Origin: Hassallia sp050875635
GTDB taxonomy: Bacteria; Cyanobacteriota; Cyanobacteriia; Cyanobacteriales; Nostocaceae
Length of the DNA: 64,000 nucleotides
Reading direction: 5' to 3'
NCBI RefSeq assembly: GCF_050875635.1
Contig: NZ_JBPAOH010000013.1
Coordinates: 1-64,000, forward strand
The notes under the pieces are model-generated. The model saw nothing but the letters and a program-made list of their open reading frames with translations, was not told the DNA's origin and made no database searches. Below are positions 18,518-26,757 of the stretch, piece by piece; position 1 is the stretch's first letter; every line of letters begins with the position of its first letter. The translations under genes and the position numbers were made by a program.

Positions 18518-19054
18518 TCAACTCGATAGTTGTAGTTTTAAAGGTTTGGATGGGATGATATACATCAATTCGGCGCTGTCGGGTTTTGCGTCAGATGGGG
18601 ATAATTTGAGCCATTCATGAAAGCTGATTTTTAATTGGGCGATCGCTTCTACTTCTGCTTGATATGATTCAAAACGGCGATTGGTTTCAATCATAGATTC
18701 GACTACTTCCAGCACTTGCGGAAGACGCTTTTCAGCTTCTCGCATCAAATCTCCCTCATTAGGTCCAAACCAGCCGCCTTTAACCTCAACACGATCTAAA
18801 ATAGCTGGCGGGAGTGAAGCCACCCATTTGTTAGGATCTCGCACCATGTTGACGAAATTCTGACGTTGCATCTCAAACACTGCATTTTCATCCAAAGTTG
18901 GATCGATCCATTGGTAAATTCGAGTTAGCCTACGCAAATCTATCTGACCTTTGTACCAAGGCTGTAAATATACTGCTGGGTTAGAGGTGAGTAGAATATC
19001 TACATATTTTTGGATACGTGAACGTATAACTTTTGCCCCTTCTTGAAAGCTAGG
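18518..19054 (-). pseudogene. 5'-truncated hypothetical gene
   Basis: The frame is open without ATG or GTG from 19054 down to the stop at 18518. TTG at 18937 would give 139 residues (LRRLTRIYQWIDPTLDE...). Upstream of it, 39 more codons in the same frame read like protein (GAKVIRSRIQKYVDILL, NPAVYLQPWYKGQIDL), so the gene probably once began further upstream and lost its start. Product not recognised. The middle contains WFGPNEGDLMREAEKRLPQV. Confidence 0.5.
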
Positions 19055-19140
19055 TTATGTAACGAGCCGCACGCCACTGTAACCTATTCCTACATCCAAA
19101 TATGGATACAATCGAAAGTAAAAGGCTCGTCTGATAGCAA

Positions 19141-19503
19141 ATGGCTGAAATTGTCACCCTTCAACTTCCTGAGACGCTGGCACAAAGAGCAAAGGAAATC
19201 GCTGCTTTCACACATCAGCGACTTGAAGATGTATTACTAGAATTTCTTGACCGTGCCATTACCGAATTACCTATAGAGTCATTACCTAATGAGCAGGTTT
19301 TGGCTTTGTGCGATATGCAAATGGAAACTGAGCAACAAGAAGTTTTCAGCAACCTTTTAGCGCGTAATCGAGAAGGACAACTTAATGATGCAGAAGTTAA
19401 ACAATTAGATGAACTGATGCAAGTCTACCGACGTGGCATGGTAAGTAAGGCAAGAGCGTTAAAAGTGGCTGTTGAACGTGGCTTGAAATCGGCTCTAACT
19501 TAA
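19141..19503 (+). CDS. Hypothetical protein paired with HNH gene
   Basis: 120 residues. The N-terminus (MAEIVTLQLPETLAQRAKEI) resembles ribbon-helix-helix type starts, followed by helical segments (RNREGQLNDAEVKQLDELMQ, SKARALKVAVERGL). In cyanobacteria, proteins like this sit directly upstream of small HNH nuclease genes, as here (5-base gap). It may be an antitoxin or accessory DNA-binding protein. Function not known. Confidence 0.65.
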   Translation: MAEIVTLQLPETLAQRAKEIAAFTHQRLEDVLLEFLDRAITELPIESLPNEQVLALCDMQMETEQQEVFSNLLARNREGQLNDAEVKQLDELMQVYRRGMVSKARALKVAVERGLKSALT

Positions 19504-19508
19504 CAGCA

Positions 19509-19778
19509 ATGACTCGTCCTTACATTTCAGTAGAGATAGACCGTCGTGTCCGCACTGCTGCTCAAAACCGTTGTGGTTATTGCTTAAGTCCCCAGCGTTT
19601 GGTAATGGCACGTTTGGAAATTGAGCATATTATCCCCATTTCTAAAGGTGGCAGCAATGATGAATCGAACTTGTGGCTAGCTTGTCCGCTTTGCAATGGC
19701 TACAAAAGTGATAAAATGACAGGGCTACTTATAAGCTTCTATAATCATTTTCTCATTCATTACTGCCACCAAAACTGA
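19509..19778 (+). pseudogene. HNH endonuclease, 3'-truncated
   Basis: The first ~72 residues are a clear HNH module: CGYC at ~23-26, LEIEHIIPISKGGSNDESNLW and CPLCNGYKSDK. After that, homologues continue for about 80 more residues (a segment on oxidised or plain DNA/RNA contacts of unknown role), but here the frame ends in an unrelated tail that overlaps the convergent hydrolase gene by 54 bases. The zinc and catalytic motifs survive, so a short nuclease is possible. The junction at about 19716 suggests a deletion that joined this gene to the hydrolase 3' end. Confidence 0.65.
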
Positions 19779-20732
19779 CAAATCTGGAGTAACTCTTTCA
19801 CCTAAATCTAATTCACTCACAGCAGCATCAAAAGTTTTTCCTTGAAGTATCAAATAACCCACTTTTATCAATTCATCCCAAGTTATATCGCTTTCCACAT
19901 AAGCTTTAACTAGGGTAATCAACAAGTCTTGATATTTATTACCCTCGGCTTTAGTCATCATCGTGTGGGGAATTTCTAGACTTTTATCAAAGCGGTGATA
20001 CCATGATGGCTGCTGTTTTAATAAAGCTTTAAATAAAATCTTTATTTCATGGTGGTTGATAGCGCGATCGCTTTCACTATAAATTACAAACATCGGCACT
20101 GTTGGCTCTTTTTCCACGCGCGACAAAATCTCTTTCCCCATATCCAAAAATATCCTAAATGCTGGAATCAAAAAGCCATCATAACCAAAGTTACCAGAAT
20201 TATCTTTATTTAACCATTCGTAATAAATAGGCAACACTTCTACTAAAAAATCTACCACTGCATTATTACTACCAAGCGATGGCGCAAATAATAAATTTCG
20301 CTCAATTTCTTGAGGACGTTCTAATGCTAACCAAGCTGCTAAATTTGCCCCAGTAGATAATCCGCCAACTATTACTTTATCTCCTAACTTTTGAGCAACT
20401 TCCAACCAAGAAAAAGCAAATTGTTGATAAATTTCGATTTCACTTGGCAAAGGAGGTGGATTATCCTTGTCCCATTTTCCTGCGACTCCATGACCGGGCT
20501 GCAATGGAACTAAAACATTATAACCTGCTTCAAATAATGCTTTTCCTAACGGTTCAAATTGATAAGGACCCGCTGTAAATCCGTGGAAGAAAATAAAAAT
20601 TTTTGCAGTTGGTTCGGGGTGAAAAAAGAATTTTGGGCGGCAAGCTTCGTTTTTTATTGGTAAAGTATTCTCAAGCTTTTTAGCTTGCTGGATGATGGCT
20701 GCTGTTATGGTCGAATAGTCAGACATATTCAT
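19725..20732 (-). CDS. Alpha/beta hydrolase
   Basis: 335 residues. Oxyanion region FIFFHGFTAGPYQFEPL, nucleophile elbow GGLSTGANLA (Ser of GLSTG), acid in YSESDRAINH and histidine in IPHTMMT, so the triad looks complete and in family order. The C-terminal ~80 residues are an extra region. No signal peptide, so probably cytoplasmic. The substrate cannot be predicted; the fold covers carboxylesterases and acylglycerol lipases. It converges on the truncated HNH gene. Start ATG 20732 (MNMSDY); a second ATG two codons later is possible. Confidence 0.85.
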   Translation of the reverse strand: MNMSDYSTITAAIIQQAKKLENTLPIKNEACRPKFFFHPEPTAKIFIFFHGFTAGPYQFEPLGKALFEAGYNVLVPLQPGHGVAGKWDKDNPPPLPSEIEIYQQFAFSWLEVAQKLGDKVIVGGLSTGANLAAWLALERPQEIERNLLFAPSLGSNNAVVDFLVEVLPIYYEWLNKDNSGNFGYDGFLIPAFRIFLDMGKEILSRVEKEPTVPMFVIYSESDRAINHHEIKILFKALLKQQPSWYHRFDKSLEIPHTMMTKAEGNKYQDLLITLVKAYVESDITWDELIKVGYLILQGKTFDAAVSELDLGERVTPDLSVLVAVMNEKMIIEAYK

Positions 20733-20954
20733 TTATACAGAATTCGTTCTATTTTAAGTAACAACCACAACTTACTTAAATCTGTTATTGGACGGATAAT
20801 CGTAATCAGATTATCTCAAATGCTCCTAGCAACCCTAAAAAGCAGCGTTTTACCTTTCCCCCTTCCCCTTTCCCCCTATGATGTTATGGCGTTACCCCTA
20901 GCAAGTTAAACTAGGTCTGGTGACAGCCGCTCCACCGTTCGTTGTGAGGCTTTT

Positions 20955-21512
20955 ATGGGAGCTAATCTGCAACAGATTGCCAAATACCTAGACAAACTTG
21001 GTTGGGATTACCGTCTTGATGACGAAGAAGACCGTATTATCACAGGTGTGGAAGCAGAAAATTTAGAGGATTTTCTGATTGTTGTCCAGTTGGATGAAGA
21101 GGGAAAATTTTTCCGGGTATTTGCCCCTCAAGTTCTTCAGGGAGTGAAAGACCATCCTTATAAAGGAGCTATCCTCCAGACGATGCTTGCGATTTCCTGG
21201 GAAACGAAAATGCTTCAATGGGAGTATGACCCATCTGATGGCGAAATCCGGGCGATTATTGAGTTTCCTTTAGAAGACTCGATTCTTACCGAAAAACAAT
21301 TTAACCGTTGTCTTTCGGGTTTAATTCAAATTGTCGATAGCGTTGCCATCCCGCGTCTGCAAGAGGTGATGATAACAGGACAAGATCCTGGAAATGTGGA
21401 GCTCGGCGAAAGACTATTGCTGAGTATTCAAGAAGAAGCTCCAGGATTACTAGAACTTCTGGAGAAGGCAATGGAAGCACGGAAAAAACGCGGAAGTTTT
21501 CCTAACGAGTGA
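20955..21512 (+). CDS. YbjN/CesT-like chaperone-fold protein
   Basis: 185 residues, acidic: a helical start (ANLQQIAKYLDKLGWDYRL), a beta-rich centre (FLIVVQLDEEGKFFRVFAPQ, KMLQWEYDPSDGEIRAIIEF) and a helical end. This is the layout of YbjN/type-III-chaperone-like domains common in cyanobacteria. Function unknown. It is followed at 79 bases by a DUF3318 gene on the same strand. Confidence 0.7.
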   Translation: MGANLQQIAKYLDKLGWDYRLDDEEDRIITGVEAENLEDFLIVVQLDEEGKFFRVFAPQVLQGVKDHPYKGAILQTMLAISWETKMLQWEYDPSDGEIRAIIEFPLEDSILTEKQFNRCLSGLIQIVDSVAIPRLQEVMITGQDPGNVELGERLLLSIQEEAPGLLELLEKAMEARKKRGSFPNE

Positions 21513-21590
21513 GGCGAATTATCACTCTTTATAGCTATACTCCAAAGTGATACCCTCACTATATACTGAATTTTTCTAGGGCTGGATTTT

Positions 21591-22235
21591 ATGACATCCT
21601 ATGCAACCTCCTCTGCCAAAGCGGAAATGAGTGAACTTCGGCGGTTGAAAAACTTACTACCGCCAGAATTGCAGAGCTGGGTAACGGTTGAAGGCACAAC
21701 TGAGGTTAATCCACCCCTGGTCCGCTGCGAAGAAATTGGCAAAGACCAGGTAGAAATCCAAATTGACCTGGTGAAATGGGATGCACTCGCAATGGATCAG
21801 CGTAACCTACTTTTTTGGCACGAAGTCGCCCGCGTGCAAAATGATACCATCCCCAAAGATGGATGGGAAATGGCGGCTCTAGCGATTGGTTTAGGAGGTG
21901 CTGTCGGTGAATTGTGGGTGCAGGATGGATTGCTGCTGGTGTTAGCCTTGGCTTTGTGTGGCGTTTCTGGCTGGCGATTATATCAAAAGAATAATGGCGA
22001 AAAGCAAATAAGAGAACTGATCGACGCAGATGAAAAAGCGATCGCACTCGCAACTCGCTTCGGTTACAGTCTCCCCAACGCTTACAAAAGTCTCGGCAGC
22101 GCTTTAAAAACCTTAATTGACAACACTGCCAGCAAGCGCGAACGCTCTAAATACGAAGGACGCCTCTCTGCACTCAAACGCAGCGCTAATAAGGCAAAAG
22201 CCAAATCTAAGACTATTGATGATGCGGGAATGTAG
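21591..22235 (+). CDS. DUF3318 membrane protein
   Basis: 214 residues of the cyanobacteria-specific DUF3318 family: EMSELRRLKNLLPPELQSWV near the N-terminus, DQRNLLFWHEVARVQNDTIP, then two adjacent hydrophobic stretches at ~97-135 (AALAIGLGGAVGEL, LLLVLALALCGVSGW) that probably span or associate with the membrane, and a basic C-terminal helix (SKRERSKYEGRLSALKRSAN). Function not known. G-rich repeats begin right at its 3' end. Confidence 0.85.
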   Translation: MTSYATSSAKAEMSELRRLKNLLPPELQSWVTVEGTTEVNPPLVRCEEIGKDQVEIQIDLVKWDALAMDQRNLLFWHEVARVQNDTIPKDGWEMAALAIGLGGAVGELWVQDGLLLVLALALCGVSGWRLYQKNNGEKQIRELIDADEKAIALATRFGYSLPNAYKSLGSALKTLIDNTASKRERSKYEGRLSALKRSANKAKAKSKTIDDAGM

Positions 22236-22390
22236 GGAGATAGGGGGACAAGGGGGAGGGGGAGAGGGGGGGACAAGGGGACAGGGAGACAAGGGGACAA
22301 GGAGGACAAGGAGGACAAGGAGGAATTTTCCCTCTCTTCCCCGATTACCCATTCCCCAGTCCCTAGTCCCTAGTCCCCAGTCCCTAGTCC
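22236..22390. repeat. Low-complexity (ggggacaagg)n and gtccctagtcc repeats
   Basis: Purine-rich units (gggggacaaggggg, gaggacaagga) run from 22233 to 22325, and a gtccctagtcccc array follows to ~22398, reaching into the stop region of the convergent esterase gene. These are not CRISPR-like: units are contiguous with no unique spacers. Confidence 0.8.
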
Positions 22391-23959
22391 CTAGTACCTA
22401 GTTCGCCGTTTCAGCCAGAAACTACTCAAACCTAGCAGCATTATCCCAACAGTTGCCGTTGGTTCTGGTACTTTCTTAGATGGTGGAATAAAGTTGCCCA
22501 ATTCATCGGCAGTCACTTTAAATGAATAAAGGTAGCCAGGAATCAACTTTTGTCCCGTAGGACAGCCTTTGTCGATGGGTAGGCGACTAACGCTAGTACC
22601 ATTGTTGTTAGTGCAAATATCATACTGTGTTAACTGATCGCCAATTTGCGTCACGCTGTAATCATTATCAGTGCCAACTAGCAGCGTATAGGAACCATCT
22701 TTAAGTTGCGGACCGATCGCTAGTCCTTCCATTTTTTCTGCTATCTTTGTCCAATCTCCCGGATTATCTGGACTCAAAGCTTTCGCAATATCCAAAAATA
22801 GCGATTTGTTTACGGGATTGATTTCCGCTAGCAAAGTATTAGTATTTGCCAGACTGATACCGCTAACATCGGTTGCATCCGTCAAGTTAATCTTGTATAC
22901 ACGCTTGCTAGCAATCGGCTGTGGTGTTGTGGATGGGTTTTCAGTTAGACCTAGTAGTGCGTCTACCCCAAACCCGCGATTATCTCGTTCTAGCACCAAA
23001 AATTCTTTGTCATTCAAAGCTGCGATCGCACTGATCCCAATATTGCGACCTTGGGAATTTGCCCCAAAATCATCATCAGTTCCGGGAATGCGATCGTTAA
23101 TATCTGCCAAACTTTCTAATTGATAAATGTACTGAGCAGTACTTTTACCTGTTTTCGTATCAAATTCTACTAATCTTATATTGCGACTGCGCCGACCATC
23201 TGGCGAACCTTCATTTACCAAGGGGTCTTGCAGCAATGTATATAGTTTGCTGCCATCCGGGCTAAGAGTCAATCCTTCAAATCCTCGGTTATCTTGACGA
23301 CCGCTGGTAATGGTTGGACGACCATCAACATAGTTAATTGTCCCATCACTTTGTTTGGGAATTATATTTTCTGGAGTTGCAAATGCCCGGATAAATGAGC
23401 CTGTAGGACTGAATTCGTAAACAGACGGACCATATTCATCAGAAACGTAGAAGTTGCCGTTAGAAGCGACAGCAAACCCCTCTGAGTCAAAGCTAAGACC
23501 AAGAGATGCTTTATTGCCGTTAGGTAATAAATCAGGCTTCAAGCCGTTGAAGTTTTGACCATCCTTGGTGAAAAGAATAGTATCCAATATTTTAAAGTTA
23601 GCGATCGCCCCCGTTTTTGAGTCAACATCCAAAGAAAATTTCTCTACTCGCGGATTGTAGTCAATCACACCGCCACCCGGACCGCGATCGCTCAAACCAT
23701 AATAAACGTTTTGGTAGCGATCGTAGTAGAGATCCGAGAAAAATCCCAAACGGTTGGTGTTAGCACCATTACCAAGAGAAGAATATAAATCCGTACTTTC
23801 ACTCCCGATTGTCAGAGTGTTGGTCAGAGAAAGACCGTAGGCTGATGTTGCATACCCCGTAATACTAGCTGCACAGACCATCACCGAACAGCTTAATACG
23901 GAAAGCCAATGTTTTGCTTTCATCATGGCTAAGACCCAAATAATCACCTTTCTCAGCAT
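22391..23959 (-). CDS. Esterase-like phytase-family protein with PEP-CTERM anchor
   Basis: About 510-520 residues. A signal peptide follows MMKAKHW (VLSCSVMVCAASITGYATSA). The body is a phytase-like beta-propeller (esterase-like activity family): YYGLSDRGPGGG, DNRGFEGLTLSPDGSKLY, FLVLERDNRGFG, KMEGLAIGPQL. The C-terminus is a PEP-CTERM sorting signal: VPEPTATVG, a hydrophobic stretch, then RR. It is probably exported and processed by an exosortase or held at the surface. MMKAKHW (near 23926) is a better start than the upstream ATG at 23959. The substrate is unknown; phosphate-ester or polysaccharide-linked roles are both possible. Confidence 0.85.
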   Translation of the reverse strand: MLRKVIIWVLAMMKAKHWLSVLSCSVMVCAASITGYATSAYGLSLTNTLTIGSESTDLYSSLGNGANTNRLGFFSDLYYDRYQNVYYGLSDRGPGGGVIDYNPRVEKFSLDVDSKTGAIANFKILDTILFTKDGQNFNGLKPDLLPNGNKASLGLSFDSEGFAVASNGNFYVSDEYGPSVYEFSPTGSFIRAFATPENIIPKQSDGTINYVDGRPTITSGRQDNRGFEGLTLSPDGSKLYTLLQDPLVNEGSPDGRRSRNIRLVEFDTKTGKSTAQYIYQLESLADINDRIPGTDDDFGANSQGRNIGISAIAALNDKEFLVLERDNRGFGVDALLGLTENPSTTPQPIASKRVYKINLTDATDVSGISLANTNTLLAEINPVNKSLFLDIAKALSPDNPGDWTKIAEKMEGLAIGPQLKDGSYTLLVGTDNDYSVTQIGDQLTQYDICTNNNGTSVSRLPIDKGCPTGQKLIPGYLYSFKVTADELGNFIPPSKKVPEPTATVGIMLLGLSSFWLKRRTRY

Positions 23960-24123
23960 CTGACTTTGGTATTAAGAACAGATTAACCGTAAAAGTATGT
24001 ACTGATTTTTACGCCAAAAATTCATCAAATTTATTTTTTGCTTGATGATAGCTTTACAAAACTGTTTGGGGTTAGTGGGGCATGGGGCATGGGGCATGGA
24101 AAGAAAGGAAACTTCTTTTTATT

Positions 24124-24200
24124 CCCATTGCCCATTGCCCATTGCCCATTGCCCATTGCCCATTGCCCATTGCCCAATGCCCAATGCCCAATGCCCATTG
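24124..24200. repeat. Eleven tandem heptamers CCCATTG/CCCAATG
   Basis: Seven CCCATTG, then three CCCAATG, then one CCCATTG, perfectly contiguous. This is the classic heptamer STRR of filamentous cyanobacteria. It begins where recognisable queE sequence ends. The same heptamer recurs inverted at 50380-50416. Confidence 0.9.
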
Positions 24201-24218
24201 CCCAACCACCAACAACGC

Positions 24219-24676
24219 TCCCATCAAACCTACAGAATCTAAGTAGGGCAAAATCATCGCTATGATTGTTTGTCATGTGATGTCCCCCAGTCTCCAGGTA
24301 TACAGGTAAACCAGTGGTGGAGCGGATTTGAGGTAAAAATTATCTGAAAAATAAGGCATGAAGAAGTGGTTTGCCCCTAGTCAAGCTAATGTTATCGTGT
24401 AGACAAGGTAGATTTTGCAGCTCAACCCATTCTATTAATATGGGTAGTGAGACAGGATTCGAGTGAATTTCACTCATCACGTAATCCAGGCGATCGCTCT
24501 ATCCGACAAATCGAGGGTGCATTCCAAGTGTGAGCGCTATCACAAAAGTGACAGTGCCAATCACAAAGAGCAAACCGAATAAAAATTTGACGTGTTCCCA
24601 CATTTAGTCCTTCTTCTTGAATGGCACAAAAGACCTCGACCAGGCGTGCGGTTGGTGTAACAGTATTAGCAGTCAT
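24219..24676 (-). pseudogene. queE: queE (7-carboxy-7-deazaguanine synthase) remnant
   Basis: A radical-SAM enzyme gene of queuosine-precursor synthesis, now in pieces. From ATG 24676: RLVEVFCAIQEEGLNVGTRQ, then the cluster motif in FALCDWHCHFCDSAHTW (CxxxCxxC intact), up to GLRDE at about 24473. The family continues one frame over (EIHSNPVSLPILIEWVELQ, NLPCLHDNISLTRGKPLLHA), reaches an in-frame TAA near 24346, goes on as FLPQIRSTTGLPVYLETGGH, then shifts again to ILPYLDSVGL (to about 24219). The 3' end is lost where the heptamer array begins. At least two frameshifts and one stop make it nonfunctional. Confidence 0.85.
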
Positions 24677-24897
24677 TCGATGATAGCAACGCCTACTCGT
24701 CGCGCCGACACAACAACAAGGATGTTTTTTAGCTTTTTGTTATATTGTGAATCGTCGCAGACGATATTCAATTTCACACTAAGCTACTAGCAATTAACTT
24801 TGATTCCTATTGGTTAAGCACGATAGTTCGGTTATTCGCTAAGACAAAACACTGTTTGGCAGATTACATTTATAAGGCAACGAAAGTGCAGAGCTTC
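24677..24897. other. Gap between queE remnant and STAS-sugar transferase gene
   Basis: It presumably holds the promoter of the downstream gene. No hairpin or operator recognised. Confidence 0.3.
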
Positions 24898-25893
24898 ATG
24901 ACTAGCCAACCCAAAGAGGTGGATTTTCCGGTTACTTCCCTAAACGACACGGCTATAGTACAGATACCCGCACGGTTGAGTGTGCTTGAGGCTGTAACCT
25001 TTAAGCAAACCTGCCAAAAGTTAACCGAGGTAAATTCCCATCCCAAGCAAATAATTATTGACTTCCACCAAACTACTTTTATGGACAGTAGTGGTTTAGG
25101 TGCCCTCGTCAGTAATTTGAAAACCGCTCAGGAAAAAGGAATCGCTCTTACACTGCAAAATGTTACCCCTCAGGTAATGGCAGTGCTTAACCTCACAGGA
25201 CTGGATCAGGTTTTTTCGATTGAGTCTCTTGGAGACACACCCCCAAGAGAACCCCAAAAGTTGGGTGAGCAGTTACCGACTACTCATCCAAGCGTGCGCT
25301 CTTGGATGAAACGGATTATAGATGTTATCGGGTCATTAGTAGGTTTGGTAATTACGGCAGTTTTATTTATTCCCATAGCCACTGCCATTCAAATCAACGA
25401 TCCCGGTCCGATTTTCTTTAAGCAAACCCGCTGTGGTTGGATGGGTAAACGTTTTCAGATTTGGAAATTCCGCTCGATGTGTGTCGATGCAGAAGCGAAG
25501 AAAGCCCAAGTCAAAAATCAAGTCGAAGGTGCTTTCTTTAAGAATGACAACGACCCAAGAATTACACGCGTAGGGCGCTTTTTGCGGCGAACCAGTTTGG
25601 ATGAACTCCCCCAATTTTGGAACGTCCTCAAAGGAGAAATGAGTTTAGTTGGCACTAGACCACCCACACCTGATGAGGTGGAACGCTATGAAGTACCGGA
25701 GTGGCAACGTTTAGATGTTAAACCCGGTATGACAGGAGAATGGCAAGTAAATGGGCGCTCTGCTGTACGTAGTTTTGAGGATGTAATTCGCTTAGATTTG
25801 CAGTATCAAAAAAACTGGAGCTTACTGTACGATTTAAAACTGATTTTCAAAACGGTAGCCATCCTGTTTAATAGAAATAGTGGTGCTGTTTAG
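24898..25893 (+). CDS. STAS domain fused to a bacterial sugar transferase
   Basis: 331 residues from ATG 24898; the frame is open from TTG 24856. Residues ~15-110 are a STAS (anti-sigma-antagonist) domain with the phosphorylatable serine motif FMDSSGLGAL. From ~133 begins a polyprenyl-phosphate sugar transferase of the PF02397 type: KRIIDVIGSLVGL with one membrane helix, NDPGPIFFKQ, WKFRSM, then RRTSLDELPQFWNVLKGEMS, LVGTRPP and KPGMTGEWQVNGR. It should start an exopolysaccharide by loading sugar-phosphate onto the lipid carrier, with the STAS part as a possible regulatory switch. A WcaI-type glycosyltransferase follows ~0.9 kb later. The fusion is seen directly; the regulation is inference. 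Confidence 0.9.
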   Translation: MTSQPKEVDFPVTSLNDTAIVQIPARLSVLEAVTFKQTCQKLTEVNSHPKQIIIDFHQTTFMDSSGLGALVSNLKTAQEKGIALTLQNVTPQVMAVLNLTGLDQVFSIESLGDTPPREPQKLGEQLPTTHPSVRSWMKRIIDVIGSLVGLVITAVLFIPIATAIQINDPGPIFFKQTRCGWMGKRFQIWKFRSMCVDAEAKKAQVKNQVEGAFFKNDNDPRITRVGRFLRRTSLDELPQFWNVLKGEMSLVGTRPPTPDEVERYEVPEWQRLDVKPGMTGEWQVNGRSAVRSFEDVIRLDLQYQKNWSLLYDLKLIFKTVAILFNRNSGAV

Positions 25894-26757
25894 CCAATTA
25901 CCCAAATTAGTGCAACAGCAATGAGCGCAATCGACAAAGTGTAAGTAGCGGTAATTCATGAATTACCGCTACTGTATAATACGCTTTGGCTATTATTTTT
26001 GCGCTCATTCCTATACAAGAAAGAAGGACAGTTTTACCAAAGCACGCAAGTGTCCTATTGTTGTCTTTTAACCTAGAGCAATATGACTTTTGACTTTTGA
26101 CTAATTCAGAATCCCGGTTTCGTAAAAGTTACCGGGATTCTCGTTTATTTGAGAAACCGGGATTCTCGTTTTTACCCGCCTTACGAAATAAAGATTTTAA
26201 AAGTTATTTGAGTAGATTTACATAAATTTTTGTAACCAGACGAGTGCGATCGCCTTGATACTCCCAATAGTCTTTTTGAAAAAACCCCTAGCGATTAAGC
26301 AACAGAACCCGCACTCGCGATGGTTTGTATGTTGCCAATGTATTTTCTCTTTAAAAATGCCTCCAGCAAAGCTGCTGGCACACAACGCCGCAATATTTTT
26401 TAAGTTCTACTATCTCAATTTTCTAATCAGAAATTGATTAAAAACCGTGGCAATACCGCTATTGTTAGCAAAATCTGCCGTGTCTCGTGTCCTATTAAAC
26501 TAATAATTATACGGTTTTTACGTAAATTAATAATAAAAACATATACTCCAAAAATTAATCAAATAGTAAAAAAAATATCATGTACTAACTCAGCACATGC
26601 TATCAAATTTTACTCAATCTTCAACGAATAATCACTGACATCAAGAGATTTTAAAGCCAAAATTAAAACATAGGCGCTACGCTTGTGCGAAACGATTTTG
26701 CTAGCAAGTGTTGTCATTAATTGAACAAAAAACTGGGGTCATTCTGAATAATTTTTT
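25894..26757. other. Long AT-rich intergenic region with palindromic repeats
   Basis: No convincing gene. It holds a 28-bp perfect palindrome (25945-25972, arm gtagcggtaattca) and a 14-bp inverted pair agaatcccggtttc/gaaaccgggattct (26108-26121 and 26153-26166). Two short frames at 26255-26437 and 26434-26631 have no protein-like composition. It may carry the promoter of the glycosyltransferase gene. Confidence 0.5.
25921..25990. repeat. Dispersed palindromic repeat, copy A
   Basis: Shares atgagcgcaa, then a palindrome containing taattcatgaatta, then gtataa.acgcttt with 33867-33935. The core here is a perfect 28-bp palindrome; in copy B it is imperfect. Two copies ~8 kb apart indicate a small dispersed element. 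Confidence 0.6.

Noticed and set aside
22082..22401. Pro/Ser/Leu-rich frames over the G-rich repeat
   Set aside because: Low-complexity translation of the gggacaagg repeat on either strand.
24124..24200. Possible CRISPR-like array
   Set aside because: Units are 7 bases and contiguous without spacers. No cas genes occur anywhere in the window.
24031..24276. Frames over the heptamer array (repeated GHWAMGNGQW or PIAHCPL peptides)
   Set aside because: The peptides come directly from the tandem heptamer. Only the ILPYLDSVGL part is meaningful, as a queE remnant.
26255..26631. Two overlapping short plus-strand frames
   Set aside because: AT-rich, Lys/Ile/Asn-biased with no motif, no ribosome-binding site and no homology that I recognise.
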